Shown: positions 32,101 through 44,400 of the stretch, piece after piece | Layout: every line of letters starts with the position of its first letter | Numbering within the stretch: the first letter of the stretch is position 1 | NCBI GenBank assembly: GCA_015227615.1 | Contig: JAALGZ010000002.1 | Coordinates: 496,001 to 560,000 of the forward strand | Source: Labyrinthula sp. Ha | Taxonomy: Eukaryota; Sar; Bigyra; Labyrinthulida; Labyrinthulaceae | DNA length: 64,000 nucleotides | Direction of reading: 5' to 3' | Notes under the pieces: generated by a model | Seen by the model: the letters and a program-made list of their open reading frames with translations, nothing else | What the model was told of the DNA's origin: nothing | Databases searched by the model: none | Made by a program: the position numbers and the translations under genes

Positions 32101-35100
32101 GTTTAGACCATTTACCCTTGTCCAATGGTAACTTATTGTATAGGTTTTGACAGGATTTGACCAAGGTCTTGCGATCTAGATGAGTTCCAGGCTATCAATT
32201 TTCCTGTATTTCATCCAGGCTAAGGAAGATTCTAAATTATTCTGTTGTACTGGCTCCAGTTTCAACGTTGGTATTAGAGTGATTTAACTTGACCTTAATA
32301 TGTCTTGGCTTTCTTTTTCTAGCTTCCTGGTGATTTTCTTTAGTGTGTTGAGGATCCCAATCCAGTCAGCTGTGTTTGAAGTTAGGAGGGAGCATCGAGT
32401 TCTTATCCTAGGCACTGGGGTGGATGGAAGAGGGTTCCAGTGCTCCACAGCGCTGCTTTCTATGTTATATTCAAAATTTTGTGGAGTTGACGTTCAAGCT
32501 AGAGGTTAAAGGTCAGGAGGCACCGGTTTGTCCCATTGTTCCAGATGTTATATGACCATGCTTTGCGGAAGTGCTTGTTCCAGGGATGTTCTTTCACTGG
32601 GATATTGCGGTGTTTCAGTTTCTACAATAGTTGTTTTACACGCTATTTCTAGTTGAGAATTAACAGTTTTCTGTTCAGTGAAGCCTTGATTTTTTTGTTC
32701 CACAAGTTCAGAGACGTTAATATTTCCACTCTGCAAGTTGGAGTTCATATTCTCCATGTTTATACTTTCTTTTTTATTTTGTTAGGGAGCTCGTTGAGTC
32801 TTTTCCTGATAGAGACAATGATTTTCTAGTCTTGGGAGTTATGTAATAGTGTTGAGAGTGCTTGTAAAAAACGACCCCTCTTTAGTTTTTCTGTTCAAGA
32901 TGGTGGACTTTAGAAGATAGTTGAACTGGTTCAAGTTGCTCTTTGCCCTCGTGATCTTGTCCAAGATTGCTTCTTATCCTGCCTCGGAGTGTTGAAAACT
33001 GCTCTCGGATATTCCATTTTGGTTGTTCTCCGTATTGTTTGGCCATTTACTTCCATATTTGGAACTTTCTTCCTAAGTAAACTGGTCAATATATCTTATG
33101 CGCCTGAAACTGCGTGGGTTTTTGTTCTTGGCCAGTTTCTTGTCCCACCACAGTATCTAGAAGCTCGGTGAAAGCTTAAGGAACTTGCAGTATGGAAAAG
33201 CGGTCACACCTTTAACAATAAAACTTCCACAGAAGTCTATTGATCAAAACGTCAGGTACTTTTTCTTGTGTTTTAGGTACTGTCTCCATGCACATGATTT
33301 TCATTTTATTGATGTTTATTCCCAGACCAGTGATGTGTTCAAGTTTTGAAAGTTGTTGTACAAGATCCACTGCTTTAGAGTCGTCTTTAACAAATACAGC
33401 TACGTCGGCTGCGAAAGCCATGAGTTATGCTTGTTCAGTTACTAACTTTACTTTTTCGCATGTATTATCTTTTAGGCGGTGTATAATCCTGTCCACTGTC
33501 AGAATAAAGTGAGTTGGTGATAAGCTGTCACCTTGCATGACTTCTTTTAGGATCTTTATTGTTTTGGATTCTTTTTCTCCTTCAACTACTTTTACTTTTG
33601 CCAAGCTACAGAGGTACATTATCTTATTTATTAATGATTTAGGTACTCCATGTTCCCTAAGCGAAAGACGGATAAAGCTGTGTGAAACTGAGTCAAAGGC
33701 TTTCTTGAAGTCGATGAAAAGCATCTTGAGTCCAAGTTTTTCTATTATACTTTTCGTAATTATTCGTTTCAGTATTTTGATCTTGTGGGTTCTTACGTGA
33801 TGTTTACAAAAACCTGTTTGATAAAAAGACAATTTTTTCAACTTCGTTTTCTAGTCTGCTATTAATCATTTTTGTTAACACTTTGAAGGAAGTTTGAAGC
33901 AACGCCATTGGGCCTATAGGGTGAAGCATTTTTCTTCTCATCTTTGCCTCTATACAAGAATATTGCTCTTCCCTGACAGAATGCTGCTTCTTCGTTTTCT
34001 TTTGGCTTTCCTTCTCTAAAAAAGTTTGGATAATTTTTATTAGATGTTTTTGAAACTGGTTAGAATATTTGCGAACTTTATTTATTACACCGTCGTCTCC
34101 ACTGATTTTGTTGTTCTTGATTGATTTTAGGATGTTGATGATACCTTCTTACTTGGAATGTTGCATGAAACTGTGGAACAAATTTGAAAATTTATCTTGA
34201 ACTGTCTGTAGTAATGTTGTATCTCTTCTGCGGTTATATTCCCTGGTCGTTGAGTTGGATATTCTTGGGTCTCGCAAATATGTTCCCGCAATATTTTCAG
34301 TCTCTTTTCCACTGATAAAATATTACCTTGTCCGTCTTTAGTTATGCTCTCGAAGCTACTTTTCTTCATCTGGAACATTCTCGTTATTCTATAGGCTTGA
34401 CGAGAGTTATAGGTATTGAAGTTTGTGTCAATTGCTGTGCAGATCTCGTCCAAGTACACGTTCCTGTCTTCAACTGCATCGTTCTTGACTTCTCTAGACA
34501 TCCTCTTCCTTTCCTCCTTCGATGCTGTGCTCCACCTTTATCATTTTAGTTTGATGAGTTCAAAAGTGGCTGGAGAGTTCTTTCGATGAAAGCCTTTACG
34601 TTTCTTAGACATAATCAGTTCTTCTACTACTTCCCTTGTTGCCTTTGTGAGTTAGATGTAATCTACCTCTTCGGTTTCAAGTTCAATATTTTGCAATTTA
34701 TCTTGGAGGGCTTCGTCGAACTGCTTGCTGTACATTTTTAGATAGGTGGATACATCCTTTTATGTGCTTTCTTTAGGCTTGGTGTTGTGGGGTGCGAGGT
34801 TGATGAAGATTTGTATTCCCATGTGGTCTTTTAGTTCATGTTGCCAGATGCCTTTGCTGATCTTTCTATTTACTTTGAAGGATGTGATTGTTATGGGTTT
34901 GTTGGTAACGAAGAAATTTATTTCTGATGATCTTATATGCTTATTTCATGATCTGAAGGTTGCATGTCTTCTGGATCCTTTCTTCCCTGTCCTGTGCCTG
35001 TGATTTATGATTTCAATTGTATTCTAGAGCAAGAACTCTTGTATCATCTTTCTGTTCCTGCTGATTCTTGAGGACAGTCTGTATTTGTTTGTGGCATCAC

Positions 35101-35660
35101 TCCATGTTCTTTTGACCTGAGCGTTCCAACTACCTCCAACAACTATTAACCTCCTCTTCTTTACTCTTTTCATTACGTTTACTTGTAACGTTTTTAAGAA
35201 TTTTTCATAATCCCGGGTGGTTAGTACACTGTAGGGTGCCTAAACGTTTACTAAAATAAGCTTGTTTGTTTTTACTTGACATGATCTTAATCGCTAGGAT
35301 TCTGCTGCTCACTCTGTAGGTGTCAGTTACATCCAGAAGGAGTTCCTGACACATAAAGATCGCTGCGCCAGTGCAGCTGGAGTCCGCCTGTAAGACAAAC
35401 TACCTTGTTTTTGTATTCTCACTGGGATTCTCATTTGTATTTTGAAACCTTTCAGCACCATTCGGCTCATTTTCTTAAAGTAGGATCAGTAGGGACGGAA
35501 GTTCATGAGCAAGTCTTACTAGTGTAGAGAGTTTATTTTGAGCAAGACCACCAAGGTTGAGTGAGAGTACTTTGACACTCAATTTTTATTGGCTCGTGTA
35601 GTTTGGAAACCCCTGGAGGTGCTGAGTTGACGTAAGCCTAGACTCAGAAACAACTTGTGT
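32100..35660 (-). mobile_element. Decayed non-LTR retrotransposon (LINE)
   Basis: Minus-strand remnants appear in LINE order. Near the 5' end (about 35600-34800) is an APE-type endonuclease: a KVLSLNLGGLAQNKLSTLVR start, then a region near 35100-35150 corresponding to the GDFNAQV motif (here GGSWNAQV). The reverse transcriptase follows at 33841-33425, with MLFIDFKKAFDSVSHSF and the MQGDSLSP box. The catalytic YADD/FADD box lies in 33421-33212, altered to FAADVAVF. Downstream sequence to about 32100 resembles the LINE C-terminal region. Many stops and frame changes show it is inactive. The outer ends are approximate; I saw no target duplication or clear poly-A tail. Confidence 0.82.
33425..33841 (-). 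pseudogene. LINE reverse transcriptase core fragment
   Basis: Largest intact piece of the LINE. It holds the FIDFKKAFDSVSH motif (RT block with the first catalytic Asp) and the VMQGDSLSPTHF motif corresponding to the usual R-Q-G-x-x-L-S-P block. The next open segment, on the same strand just downstream, carries the degenerate FADD box and the GLGININKMKIM motif. Confidence 0.88.
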
Positions 35661-36061
35661 CATTTCTTATTTACCTAAAATTTAAAATAGATACAACAGT
35701 TTTTGTCCATTTGCGTCAAAGCCATTTGGTCCAACCTTGTAGTGATAATCAGTTGATCTTCATCAAATATTGAAAAAAGTTTTGTCTAGATTAATGATTA
35801 TTAGCAAGAAAAATCTTACCAAAAATTTTATTGATATATTAACAATAAATCACATCCGACTTCTAACACCAGCACAGAAACAATATTTCCTCAAGATGAC
35901 ATTACCAGTTATTCAAAATCCTTTCCAAGTATTATTTCTAAATTGATTTCCTGCGAGAAAAACACCTTCTACACTACCGCCCCCTTTCACTTTGGATATA
36001 ATTTTATTATCTGTAGCGCAAAACTTAGAAAATCCAAATTGTACTCAGAATTTTATAAAAT
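35661..36061 (+). promoter_or_regulatory. UBL5 upstream region
   Basis: About 400 bp between the 5' end of the LINE and the UBL5 start. It is AT-rich apart from a short C-rich patch (CCGCCCCC near 35978-35986). It presumably contains the UBL5 promoter; I recognise no defined element. Confidence 0.35.
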
Positions 36062-36283
36062 ATGATCGAAGTTATTTTGAACGACAGGCTAGGAAAGAAG
36101 GTTAGAGTGAAGTGTAATGAAGACGACACGGTTGGTGACTTAAAACTCCTGGTTGCAGCACAAATAGGGACAAGAGCAGAAAAAATCCGTATTCAAAAAT
36201 GGTATACAGTTTACAAGGATCACATCAGCCTAGCAGATTACGAAATACACGACGGAATGAGTCTAGAAATGTACTACGACTAA
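36062..36283 (+). CDS. UBL5: Ubiquitin-like modifier UBL5/HUB1
   Basis: A complete 73-residue protein, the standard length. HUB1/UBL5 is a ubiquitin-fold protein that binds spliceosomal partners such as Snu66 without covalent conjugation and affects splice-site choice. The start [20 protein letters not shown], the [19 protein letters not shown] helix region and the ending in two tyrosines plus one residue (YYD) instead of Gly-Gly are diagnostic. It is a single exon. Its TAA (36281-36283) overlaps the stop of the convergent gene by 4 bp. Confidence 0.95.
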   Translation: MIEVILNDRLGKKVRVKCNEDDTVGDLKLLVAAQIGTRAEKIRIQKWYTVYKDHISLADYEIHDGMSLEMYYD

Positions 36284-37959
36284 ATCTCTTCTTCACTTGT
36301 TACAGTGCCTTCATCATCATCAGTTCCAAGTTCAATAACGAGATGGCTATTAGGCGGCACAGTTAAATTCAGGAACTCTTTTTCGTAAATAAAATCAACT
36401 TGAACTATTTCGGAATCTGGCTTCTCGTCGGTCAAATCTATCAAGAAGTTTTCCATAATACTTGCCAACTCAGTGTCTTTCTTTATTGAGAAAGCTACCG
36501 CTAATAGTAGCTGTAATGCCATCTCAACAAATGGATACAAAACTCCTTGATATGTACTAAAGGCCAACTTCAAAATATGATATGCTCTATTTGACTTTCC
36601 CTCAATGAGAAATAGCTTTGCTTTGAGAACTTCGATCAATAATCTTGCTGCGATTTCTTTTACAGCAATGGAATCTACATTTTTCTCCATATCAATCAGA
36701 AATTCTCTAACACTCGTCACAAGGGTTTCCTCTCCTTTAGTCTGAGAAATTTGAAAAATTGCCGAAGCACTTATTGCTGCACAGTAGCATTCTGGATGCG
36801 CTCTTTGAATCAGACTGTCAAGAACAATCTTCTCACAAACTTCATGAAAATCTGGAATTTGGTTTGATCTCCAAAACACAGTACTTGAATATTTTATAAT
36901 TGAAAAGATAACACGTTTGGTGAGTTTCTCTTTCAGTGTATGATCACTAAAGAAATCAAGTGACTTGACCATACTGAAGCAAATGAATAAAACGTCCATG
37001 ATGTTTTCATCTCTTTTTTGAACCTCAAGAGAAGGAAGTGTTGCCAGGAGAAGCTCCACTTGGGATAAGTACTGTTGCCTTGGGTTGTTAACACGTTTTC
37101 TTGATTCAAGCGTATTCCACGAGTACTTGTTTGGATTTGTGTCAAGCGAGATAATCTCTGGATTTGTTTCGTACATATTTGATCCCACTCTAAATAAGTC
37201 AAACTTTTCTTGCCTCTCAGACGCACCAAAAGGTACTCGAGTTGAAAGATAGTAAATTATCCTGTCTGTTTCATCTGTTTGATTTCTTGTCGGGGCATTG
37301 AGAATGGTGGGGAAATTAAATTTCTTCTTCACCCTCTCATTGAACGTTTTTTCCTGGAACAAAGACCTTGGTTGAATAGTTCTCAACCTAGTCAAATCGT
37401 GATAAAATGCAGCTTCTATTCTGGTCATACATCGGCCTACCCGTCTTAGCTTTGACTGCGTTGAAACAAAGGAAACCCATTTTACCTCATGCATATCGAA
37501 CTCATGGTCAAGGACGTGAGGATCAAAGCTTACTTCACTTGCCTTGATAAGCGCAGCTTGCATCAAATTTGATACTTTTAGCTCTTCCCTTTCAAAAAGA
37601 TTGTTTTCCAGGTTCGTGTAGACTTCCTGATACATTGGAAAGATGTCTGAAAAAGCCTCTTTAATATAGTCTGCACTATTATCAGATATATTTTTAAATC
37701 TTTCATCCAAGAAACTTCCCTGCTCAAATACGGGTTCCTCCACAAAATCTATTTTCTCTTTCAGTAAGACTTCTTCTCGGGAGACACCCTTGAAATAGAA
37801 GCAACGCAGATTCAAAGCGCAAAAATTTGCCTCCTTTAAAGATGATAAGCTCCATATGGATGCTTGCTTTAAACGCACATCGTACACCGGTCCATTTACA
37901 CCCTTTCTTGAACAAACTCCTTTCCTTCTATCTTTCTCTTTAACCGTCGATTCTACCAT
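36280..37959 (-). CDS. Unrecognised 559-residue protein
   Basis: An intact single-exon reading frame with ATG at 37959 and TAG overlapping the UBL5 stop. I do not recognise a family. The N-terminal 80 residues are basic with no membrane segment. The rest is mostly predicted helix; the C-terminal half (about residues 290-520) has alternating Leu/Ala-rich helices that look like an alpha-solenoid of TPR or ARM/HEAT type. The last residues are acidic ([17 protein letters not shown]). It is probably a soluble scaffold or complex subunit. It shares a 135-bp divergent promoter with the phosphatase gene. Confidence 0.8.
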   Translation of the reverse strand: MVESTVKEKDRRKGVCSRKGVNGPVYDVRLKQASIWSLSSLKEANFCALNLRCFYFKGVSREEVLLKEKIDFVEEPVFEQGSFLDERFKNISDNSADYIKEAFSDIFPMYQEVYTNLENNLFEREELKVSNLMQAALIKASEVSFDPHVLDHEFDMHEVKWVSFVSTQSKLRRVGRCMTRIEAAFYHDLTRLRTIQPRSLFQEKTFNERVKKKFNFPTILNAPTRNQTDETDRIIYYLSTRVPFGASERQEKFDLFRVGSNMYETNPEIISLDTNPNKYSWNTLESRKRVNNPRQQYLSQVELLLATLPSLEVQKRDENIMDVLFICFSMVKSLDFFSDHTLKEKLTKRVIFSIIKYSSTVFWRSNQIPDFHEVCEKIVLDSLIQRAHPECYCAAISASAIFQISQTKGEETLVTSVREFLIDMEKNVDSIAVKEIAARLLIEVLKAKLFLIEGKSNRAYHILKLAFSTYQGVLYPFVEMALQLLLAVAFSIKKDTELASIMENFLIDLTDEKPDSEIVQVDFIYEKEFLNLTVPPNSHLVIELGTDDDEGTVTSEEEI

Positions 37960-38094
37960 ATGACAGAGAGCAATATGTGATATATAACAGTCATATATGA
38001 ATTACAATCATTGTTGCATTAATCTGCGCAACCATGCATTGAATATATGCCCAAAATTGTTGCATATGGGGATTAGAAAAAAGGAATTAAGTGT
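37960..38094. promoter_or_regulatory. Bidirectional promoter with repeated TTGTTGCAT
   Basis: 135 bp between two divergent starts. The nonamer TTGTTGCAT occurs twice in the same orientation (38011-38019 and 38057-38065), and GCGCAACCATGCAT between them is a partial inverted match. The position and repetition suggest a transcription-factor site serving one or both genes. Confidence 0.4.
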
Positions 38095-39222
38095 ATGCAT
38101 TTAGCACACAGACTTGGAGTTAACAGACTGAGGTTTCATTTACGATATTACACGACCAGAAAAAGTATGCATGAGTACAAACCTGTTGTTGAACTTCCTG
38201 AAAATATAAACTTTGACGTTATTGGTGATATCCATGGAGAGTTCGGTGCCTTGGTCAGTCTCCTGAATAAGTTGGAATATAACGTGGAAACTGGGCGACA
38301 CGAAGAAAATAGAAAAATTGTTTTTCTTGGAGATTTAGTAGATAGAGGGCCTGACTCACCGAGTGTGTTGAATCTAGTATCCAAATTTGTTAAAAATGGA
38401 AGTGCGTTCTGCATTCTTGGTAATCATGAACTGAACATTCTCTTGAATAAGAGAAAACATGGAAACGCGTGGTTCTTTGGGGAAAGAGAGGAGGCGCCAT
38501 TAGAAAACCAAACCTTATTTCCTTCAGGGGATTCTGCAGAAAAATCTGATGCTTTGGCTTTCCTTTCGTCTTTGCCAATTGTGTTGAGAACAAGAGAAAC
38601 AGTTTTTGTCCATGCGTGTTTGTGTCCTGAAAGCATACAAAAGGTTTCTTCTCAGGAGGGAAACTTTCCTGATGCCGCTGCAATGTGTGAATTTTACGCT
38701 GACTCAATAACAGCAGCAGTGGATTACCCTTCTTCCAGCGAAATGGAGCAAGATTTACGACGGCAAAACAACAATCCAGTAAAAGTTTTAACAAGTGGAA
38801 AGGAGCAAGTTGCAAAAAAGGAGTTTTTTGCAGGTGGAAAATGGAGAAAACTTGAAAGAAACAAGTGGTGGGAAACCCCGCTTCCACAAAGTGTTACTCC
38901 CGTTTCTCTAGTTGTGATTGGACACTATTGGAGATATAACTACAACGAGAGAGAAGAAGGTGTACAACAAGACGAAGTTGTAACTGGAGATGACCCCTTC
39001 GCAGATTTTGGAATTGATGAAACAGTTCGAATACCAGTAGAAGACTCCAATAATATAGTGCAAGCTCTTTGCATTGACTTCTCTGTCGGTGCTCGGTTCT
39101 CAGAACGCGCTGTTAATCGTCATCAATCTGCTTTTGGAACTGCACTATGCTGCCTTCGGTTACCAGAAAAAATTTTGATCAGCTCTGAAAATTGGCAATG
39201 TCAACTGAAAGAAACCTGTTAG
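38095..39222 (+). CDS. PrpE/ApaH-like metallophosphatase
   Basis: A 375-residue calcineurin-type metallophosphoesterase. The two-metal site motifs are present: GDIHG (44-48), GDLVDRG (79-85), GNHE (109-112), a His in FVHAC (about 173) and GHYW late in the protein. The opening DVIGDIHGEFGALVSLLNKL is closest to bacterial PrpE/ApaH-like diadenosine tetraphosphatases and to Shewanella-like phosphatases of protists and plants. Substrate (protein phosphate or Ap4A-like nucleotide) cannot be decided. The first 25 residues (MHLAHRLGVNRLRFHLRYYT) are rich in Arg, His and Leu and free of acids, fitting a mitochondrial presequence. The bacterial flavour suggests an old transfer or organelle origin. The stop lies 25 bp from that of RPL7. 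Confidence 0.82.
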   Translation: MHLAHRLGVNRLRFHLRYYTTRKSMHEYKPVVELPENINFDVIGDIHGEFGALVSLLNKLEYNVETGRHEENRKIVFLGDLVDRGPDSPSVLNLVSKFVKNGSAFCILGNHELNILLNKRKHGNAWFFGEREEAPLENQTLFPSGDSAEKSDALAFLSSLPIVLRTRETVFVHACLCPESIQKVSSQEGNFPDAAAMCEFYADSITAAVDYPSSSEMEQDLRRQNNNPVKVLTSGKEQVAKKEFFAGGKWRKLERNKWWETPLPQSVTPVSLVVIGHYWRYNYNEREEGVQQDEVVTGDDPFADFGIDETVRIPVEDSNNIVQALCIDFSVGARFSERAVNRHQSAFGTALCCLRLPEKILISSENWQCQLKETC

Positions 39223-39247
39223 TGTTGAAGATATCAGCTTATTCTTT

Positions 39248-40003
39248 TTAAATCATTCTTTGAACAAACTTATTAATCTCTTCTCCTCTGTTTCCTGCAT
39301 CTCCGCCTTCGTTAAAGTGCAGCAACTTTTTCTTGTATCCTCCTTTTGGAGTGTTCAATTTGAATGGCCAAAGAAAATGAGCACACTCTTTGAAGTGAGG
39401 ACCACAGGTGAAGATCTCGTGAACAATATCTTCTACGCAGACAACGTCAAACTTTCCTAGATGCTTCTCAATCAACTCGTTGCTGGTAATAGGAACGCGA
39501 TCCTTGTGACCTTTAAAATACTCTGGATCCTTAGATGTGTTGATACTAGCATAACCTCTCTTGTAAACCAACTGCTTCACAGTTTTTAGGTTAGGGTATC
39601 CATAAGCAATGTAAGGTTCAATTAACCTCAACATATTGATGCTTGCTTTGTTCAGTTTGACGAAAACTGCGTTGTGGATCTGTCTCAGTCTCAACAATCT
39701 AAGGATTTTCACAACTTTTGGGTGAAGTCCAATGATACCACGAATTCTAACGACGATTGCAACTTTAGCCTCAGGTTCAACAAATATATCTCCTGCCTTT
39801 CTTGCCACTCTCTTCAAACGAATGTTTTCGATTTCCATGCTTCTGTATTCTTTAACATAAGTTTCAGCCCGTTTGAAAGCTTTCTTTGAGATTTCCTGTT
39901 TTTTTGCCTCCTGTTCTTCTTTTCGCTTTTCAGATGCAGCTCTTAATTGCTCAAGAGTGACCTTCTTCTTTAGTTGGGTCTCTGGGATAAGTTCTTGAAC
40001 CAT
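39248..40003 (-). CDS. RPL7: 60S ribosomal protein L7 (uL30)
   Basis: A 251-residue protein of usual eukaryotic length with no introns. The basic N-terminal helix ([20 protein letters not shown]) typical of the eukaryotic form precedes the uL30 core [20 protein letters not shown]. Then come [43 protein letters not shown] and the [20 protein letters not shown] ending conserved in RPL7. It is a large-subunit structural protein. Antisense and convergent to the phosphatase. Confidence 0.96.
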   Translation of the reverse strand: MVQELIPETQLKKKVTLEQLRAASEKRKEEQEAKKQEISKKAFKRAETYVKEYRSMEIENIRLKRVARKAGDIFVEPEAKVAIVVRIRGIIGLHPKVVKILRLLRLRQIHNAVFVKLNKASINMLRLIEPYIAYGYPNLKTVKQLVYKRGYASINTSKDPEYFKGHKDRVPITSNELIEKHLGKFDVVCVEDIVHEIFTCGPHFKECAHFLWPFKLNTPKGGYKKKLLHFNEGGDAGNRGEEINKFVQRMI

Positions 40004-42900
40004 TGTTTAATCTTTTTTGGTTGGTTTAATTTCAAATTCGCCCTTTTGCAAAATGTAATCATTTTGGGGAATGTATCATTTCACTGTTATTATATAACAT
40101 GTACTCGCACTAGGCATATACTCCGAAACTCTAAAATAAAAAAAATATGAAGCTAAGAGATATATTTACGAAAATTGGTTAAGAATAAAACAGAAGAAAA
40201 ATAAGTCCCTTTCATATCATATCCAGCGAGTTCATGTGTGTTTGAGTTACACAGGATAACAGTCGACGTGGACATACTGAATACGTGCTTGACAGTTGTA
40301 TTCTGGCTGATGAAGACTATTATGCGACCAAGTAGATATATTTATTATGCTATTTACCATCTGAATACACTAAAATTAGGTAAATAAACTGTTTTGGTTC
40401 ATATATAACCTTCTCAAGCTTTACATTAATGACTTACAGGCTGCTAACTGTAGTATTAATTTAGCTTTGGTATATCTTAAAGGTTATAACGCTATTATGA
40501 ATGGCATACTTACTTCCTTAGATATATTCAAACGTGGTCTCTATTTTAATTTTCTAATCAACATTGGTTCTATACCTGAAAGGTCCTTTGTGCGTTCCTA
40601 GTGATGTGTAAAAGAGTAGTAGCCCGCTAGAAATGTTTTTTCTACTTAAGCTAGTTGTGCGAAAATATTTTGAGTGGTCTAACTATTTGCATATATTATA
40701 TATATAATGCTGTTGTCACTTTAAAACTGCTATGAATAAGCATTACGTCTTACATACAAGCTCCTCCGCCCATAGGTCGTAATCACAACAAACCAACACC
40801 ATAATACCAGCTCTTAAGGAATAGTACTAAAAATTAAGTACAGGAATAAGCGATGAAGAGTACTAAAAATTATACTCGTCACTATATAACAAACATAAGA
40901 GAACACAGTTTGGGCAAAAATTTGAATCTGTTCTTAGTAAAAAATCAAAAACATGCTTTACAACATCCAGCTAGTCTCACTCAAACTAGTTATTCAAAAT
41001 AGTAATACAATGAACGATTTTAAATCTAAAATGAAATTAAACTTGGATTTTTTTGTTAATTTCCATATCTAGATCTAAATAGCATTTAGTTAATAGAGAG
41101 TAACGGACTAACCTATTTATGTCTTATTAAAGAAAAGGTCTACTAACCTTCATTGAGTTAATTGCGCAACTCGGGGTAGTCTTATTAGAATTTTCAACTC
41201 AAGCAACTATTATAGATGGCCTAATGTTCTTTAGAAGGCAGTTTACTTATCGTTAGCATACTGAAAGGTTATAACTAAGTTTCATAGTGTTTCCTCTGTC
41301 AAATCAGCTAATGAAATATGGATTCCTGGGTTTAACATTTTCGCTACATGAGTAAACACATACAACTTCATTTTTAACAGTATTAAGAAAATTAATCGAT
41401 GATAATGAAAATATTTTCTTTTTCTTATTACTAATTTTAATATGCTGATCTGGTTTAGTTAAACCATTTTAAAAATTCCGTGGTTGTAAAATGAGTATCT
41501 CCAAGAGACATACTAGGACTTGGGAAAACTCTTAAGAATGATCAAAGACACAAAACGTTAAAACAAGCAGAAGTAACTACACTTAGGGAATTATTGTTTT
41601 TTTATGCTACCCATTTACAACAGGGTTTTATATTAAAAACTATTGAAAACTACATTGTTATATTTTAGAAAAAGACACCAATAATATTAATCATAGATAA
41701 ACTCAATTAGAGTGAAGAAGGTGATGAAGTTAGCAAACAAAAGCTAACTTTCTGGTCCAAAATCGAAGGAAATTTTATTCGGGTGAACAATGAGAGTTGC
41801 TAAAATGAACTGCATAAATGTGGTACTCAAGGCATTGCATGTGTTACTATCAACTGAGTTAATTGAAATTGCTAGACAAGTTACTTTGGATGCCCTGATT
41901 AGTTTCTTGAACTAGCTTTATATTAGGACTATTGTGCTTTGAACATATGGTAGGTCTCTGTAGATTATTCTATACTTCACATGAGAACTCCAGTGGCTAT
42001 GTTTTCTTCATACATAGAAACATACTGCTCTATAAATTAGAAAAAAGAGAAGCAATATACCTTTCGGCAGACATGAAACTAAGCGAGTCCATGCGAATTG
42101 CTGTTTATAGTTTGTCTAAGTTAAAACCCAGACAGCTGGTCTCGATTTCTCCTTTTGAATACAGGAATTTTCTGCTAATAGGATTAAAGATATGAACCAT
42201 TTTCTTATATTACTTTCAGCCCTTTGGTAATTATTAAATTTGATGTTGCTACACTATAATTATTCAAACTGAACATATCTACTCGGTAATGAATACTCTT
42301 ACTTTGAGGCAACTAGTAAGCTTATCAGATTGAACTCTTCAATAAGAGTTTGTGTGTTTTTAAGATATTATTAGTAGCCTCTATTGCGTTAGCTACGATC
42401 TCATATAGTTTTTTCTGCATTCTAGTCGAATTTGTTTTTTTTAGTTCCTTTTGTCATAGTTTTCATGCTACTAACAATTAAACTTCATTGTCAAGAGTAA
42501 GTATTATGGAGAAAGTTCTCCTTATATGTCTTGCATTGTCTTAACTATGTAACTATTTAGTCAGTCTATTGTTAATGAAATTCAAATAATTGCAAAGGTG
42601 GTATTAAATAAATCAGCATTTCCTTACTATTTAAGTATATCCGAATACCAGAAATTCCTTAGGTATTTTATACTATGGTATTTTGCAGAGTCTTCCCCAC
42701 CCTGGTCATAACTTGACAATGGTCTCGTCTTATTTATCAAGGAAATATTTCTAACGGAGAAAAGTGCAGATTTCAGTGAGTCCTTTGTAAGATCATCTAT
42801 CATTTTCGTCGTTTCTTGCAGTATTGGAAATCTAAAGACGTCTAATCGATACAAAATCAAACTGAGAAATGTTTGTTTATGTTATGTTTAATCTGGAACT
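40004..42900. other. Gene-poor interval
   Basis: AT-rich sequence upstream of RPL7. The first few hundred bases must hold the RPL7 promoter. Open frames are all under 90 codons and unconvincing. No RNA gene was seen. Confidence 0.5.
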
Positions 42901-44400
42901 CCGTGGTAATGCCAATTGATACCAGTTTTATAATCCGTAGAAGCCGACAACCGCACTCAGTACTGCCTACTCTAGTTATATTACATTCTACATTATCTGT
43001 TCTTAATGACCTGTTCTAACTGACTTTCCTGTTGCACTGAACCTTAGTACTAAATTTTCCATATTTTTCAATTTATCAATATTCTTTATTCAAATCATGT
43101 ATTCTGTGGGTATCGCAGAAGAATGCTGTGTCTACAGTATTGACACCCCCTGTCCCATCTAATTATCTCAGTGGTACTTAGCGGTTGCGTGTTACATAGC
43201 CACTGCTCATTGAAATTTTTTTGTGTGTTATGCTTCCTTGAGGAGAAAATGTGATGGTGAAGCAGTTTCTTGGGAAAAGTCAGTGAAGGCTGGGTGTATC
43301 AAGTCTTATATCACTCGCATCTTTCTATTGCTTTGAAGTGATGGTACGGATGTATCTCTTCTACCTGGATCCACTTTTGTGTGTGTCTGTAGTTTTTACA
43401 CTGCCTTCACATCTTTGGAACCCTTGTATTACAATCTGCTAAACTTGGGAACCTTCTTCTGTTGCACTGAACCTATTTTTCAGTATGCTTCACAAAATCT
43501 TTTTTACTTGTTTGCATAGTAGGAAGTTTCACGTTGTATACTTTAAAAAATTTCCAGTTCTCTACATTATATATGGGCGCTGCAAGGATCATAGATCTAA
43601 TGACACTGACCTTTACCTCTCACTTAAGCGATTTTAATTTCCACCTATTACCTTAATGTCTTAGGATGTTTCTTTCTTCTTGTATTTTACTTAGAAGAGC
43701 CTTTCCCAATATAACGTTTCTATGAAAGACCTCTTCCGGCTACTTGATTGAAACGAGGCATTCCTCTTTGGCATATTTGCCCCGAATATTTATGCAGTTA
43801 GCCTAACCGGTTTTATTCTTCTGTTTTTTCCCTGAATATTTGTTTTTGTACCAGTTCTTGGCCTGTTTTTTGTGGCCCTACACAACATGGATCTTCTGTG
43901 ACATTGAAACAACAAAATTTTCTCAAAGTCTCTATCACATTATACAAAAAAAGCCTTAACCAGCTTGTTGATAGTTGTAGCTGTGATGTTTCTAGAGAGT
44001 TTTATTATCCCCTTAATTTTCAGTGTCATATTCGATATCAGTTAAGAATGTGTAAATAGCATTTTTTATATGTTTTACATAAGAATGTTTTTATTGTGTA
44101 TTAGTGATTAATTGATAAATTTCTCAAAATATATATTTGATTGTAACTTGTAAATCTGTAAATGCTAACTATCTTCGTCTTTTTTAGTTTTATTTGTAAC
44201 CTGAATATTTAATGCAACTTGTTGATATAGGTCTCGAAGTTGATGACTTGTTATCTTTTTGTTTGAAGAATCCAGTGATGGCATCTGCGAAAGCCAGTAG
44301 TTATATATTTCCTTCTTCTATTCTTACTAAAGGTTTGTTTTTTCTTTACCCAAGATTTTCGATTTCGCCCCTTAGTCTGGCCTTTATAGCCATTTCCTAA
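42900..44400 (-). mobile_element. Second, more decayed LINE remnant
   Basis: Minus-strand translation near 44210-44320 gives AFADAITGFFKQKDNKS, a degraded form of the reverse-transcriptase FADD box region. Near 43540-43650 the same strand gives VSVIRSMILAAPIYNVENW, resembling the LINE segment after the RT palm (typically an L-Y-G-x-E-x-W motif). Frames are broken throughout. Limits are approximate. The remnant abuts the eIF3a start. Confidence 0.55.
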
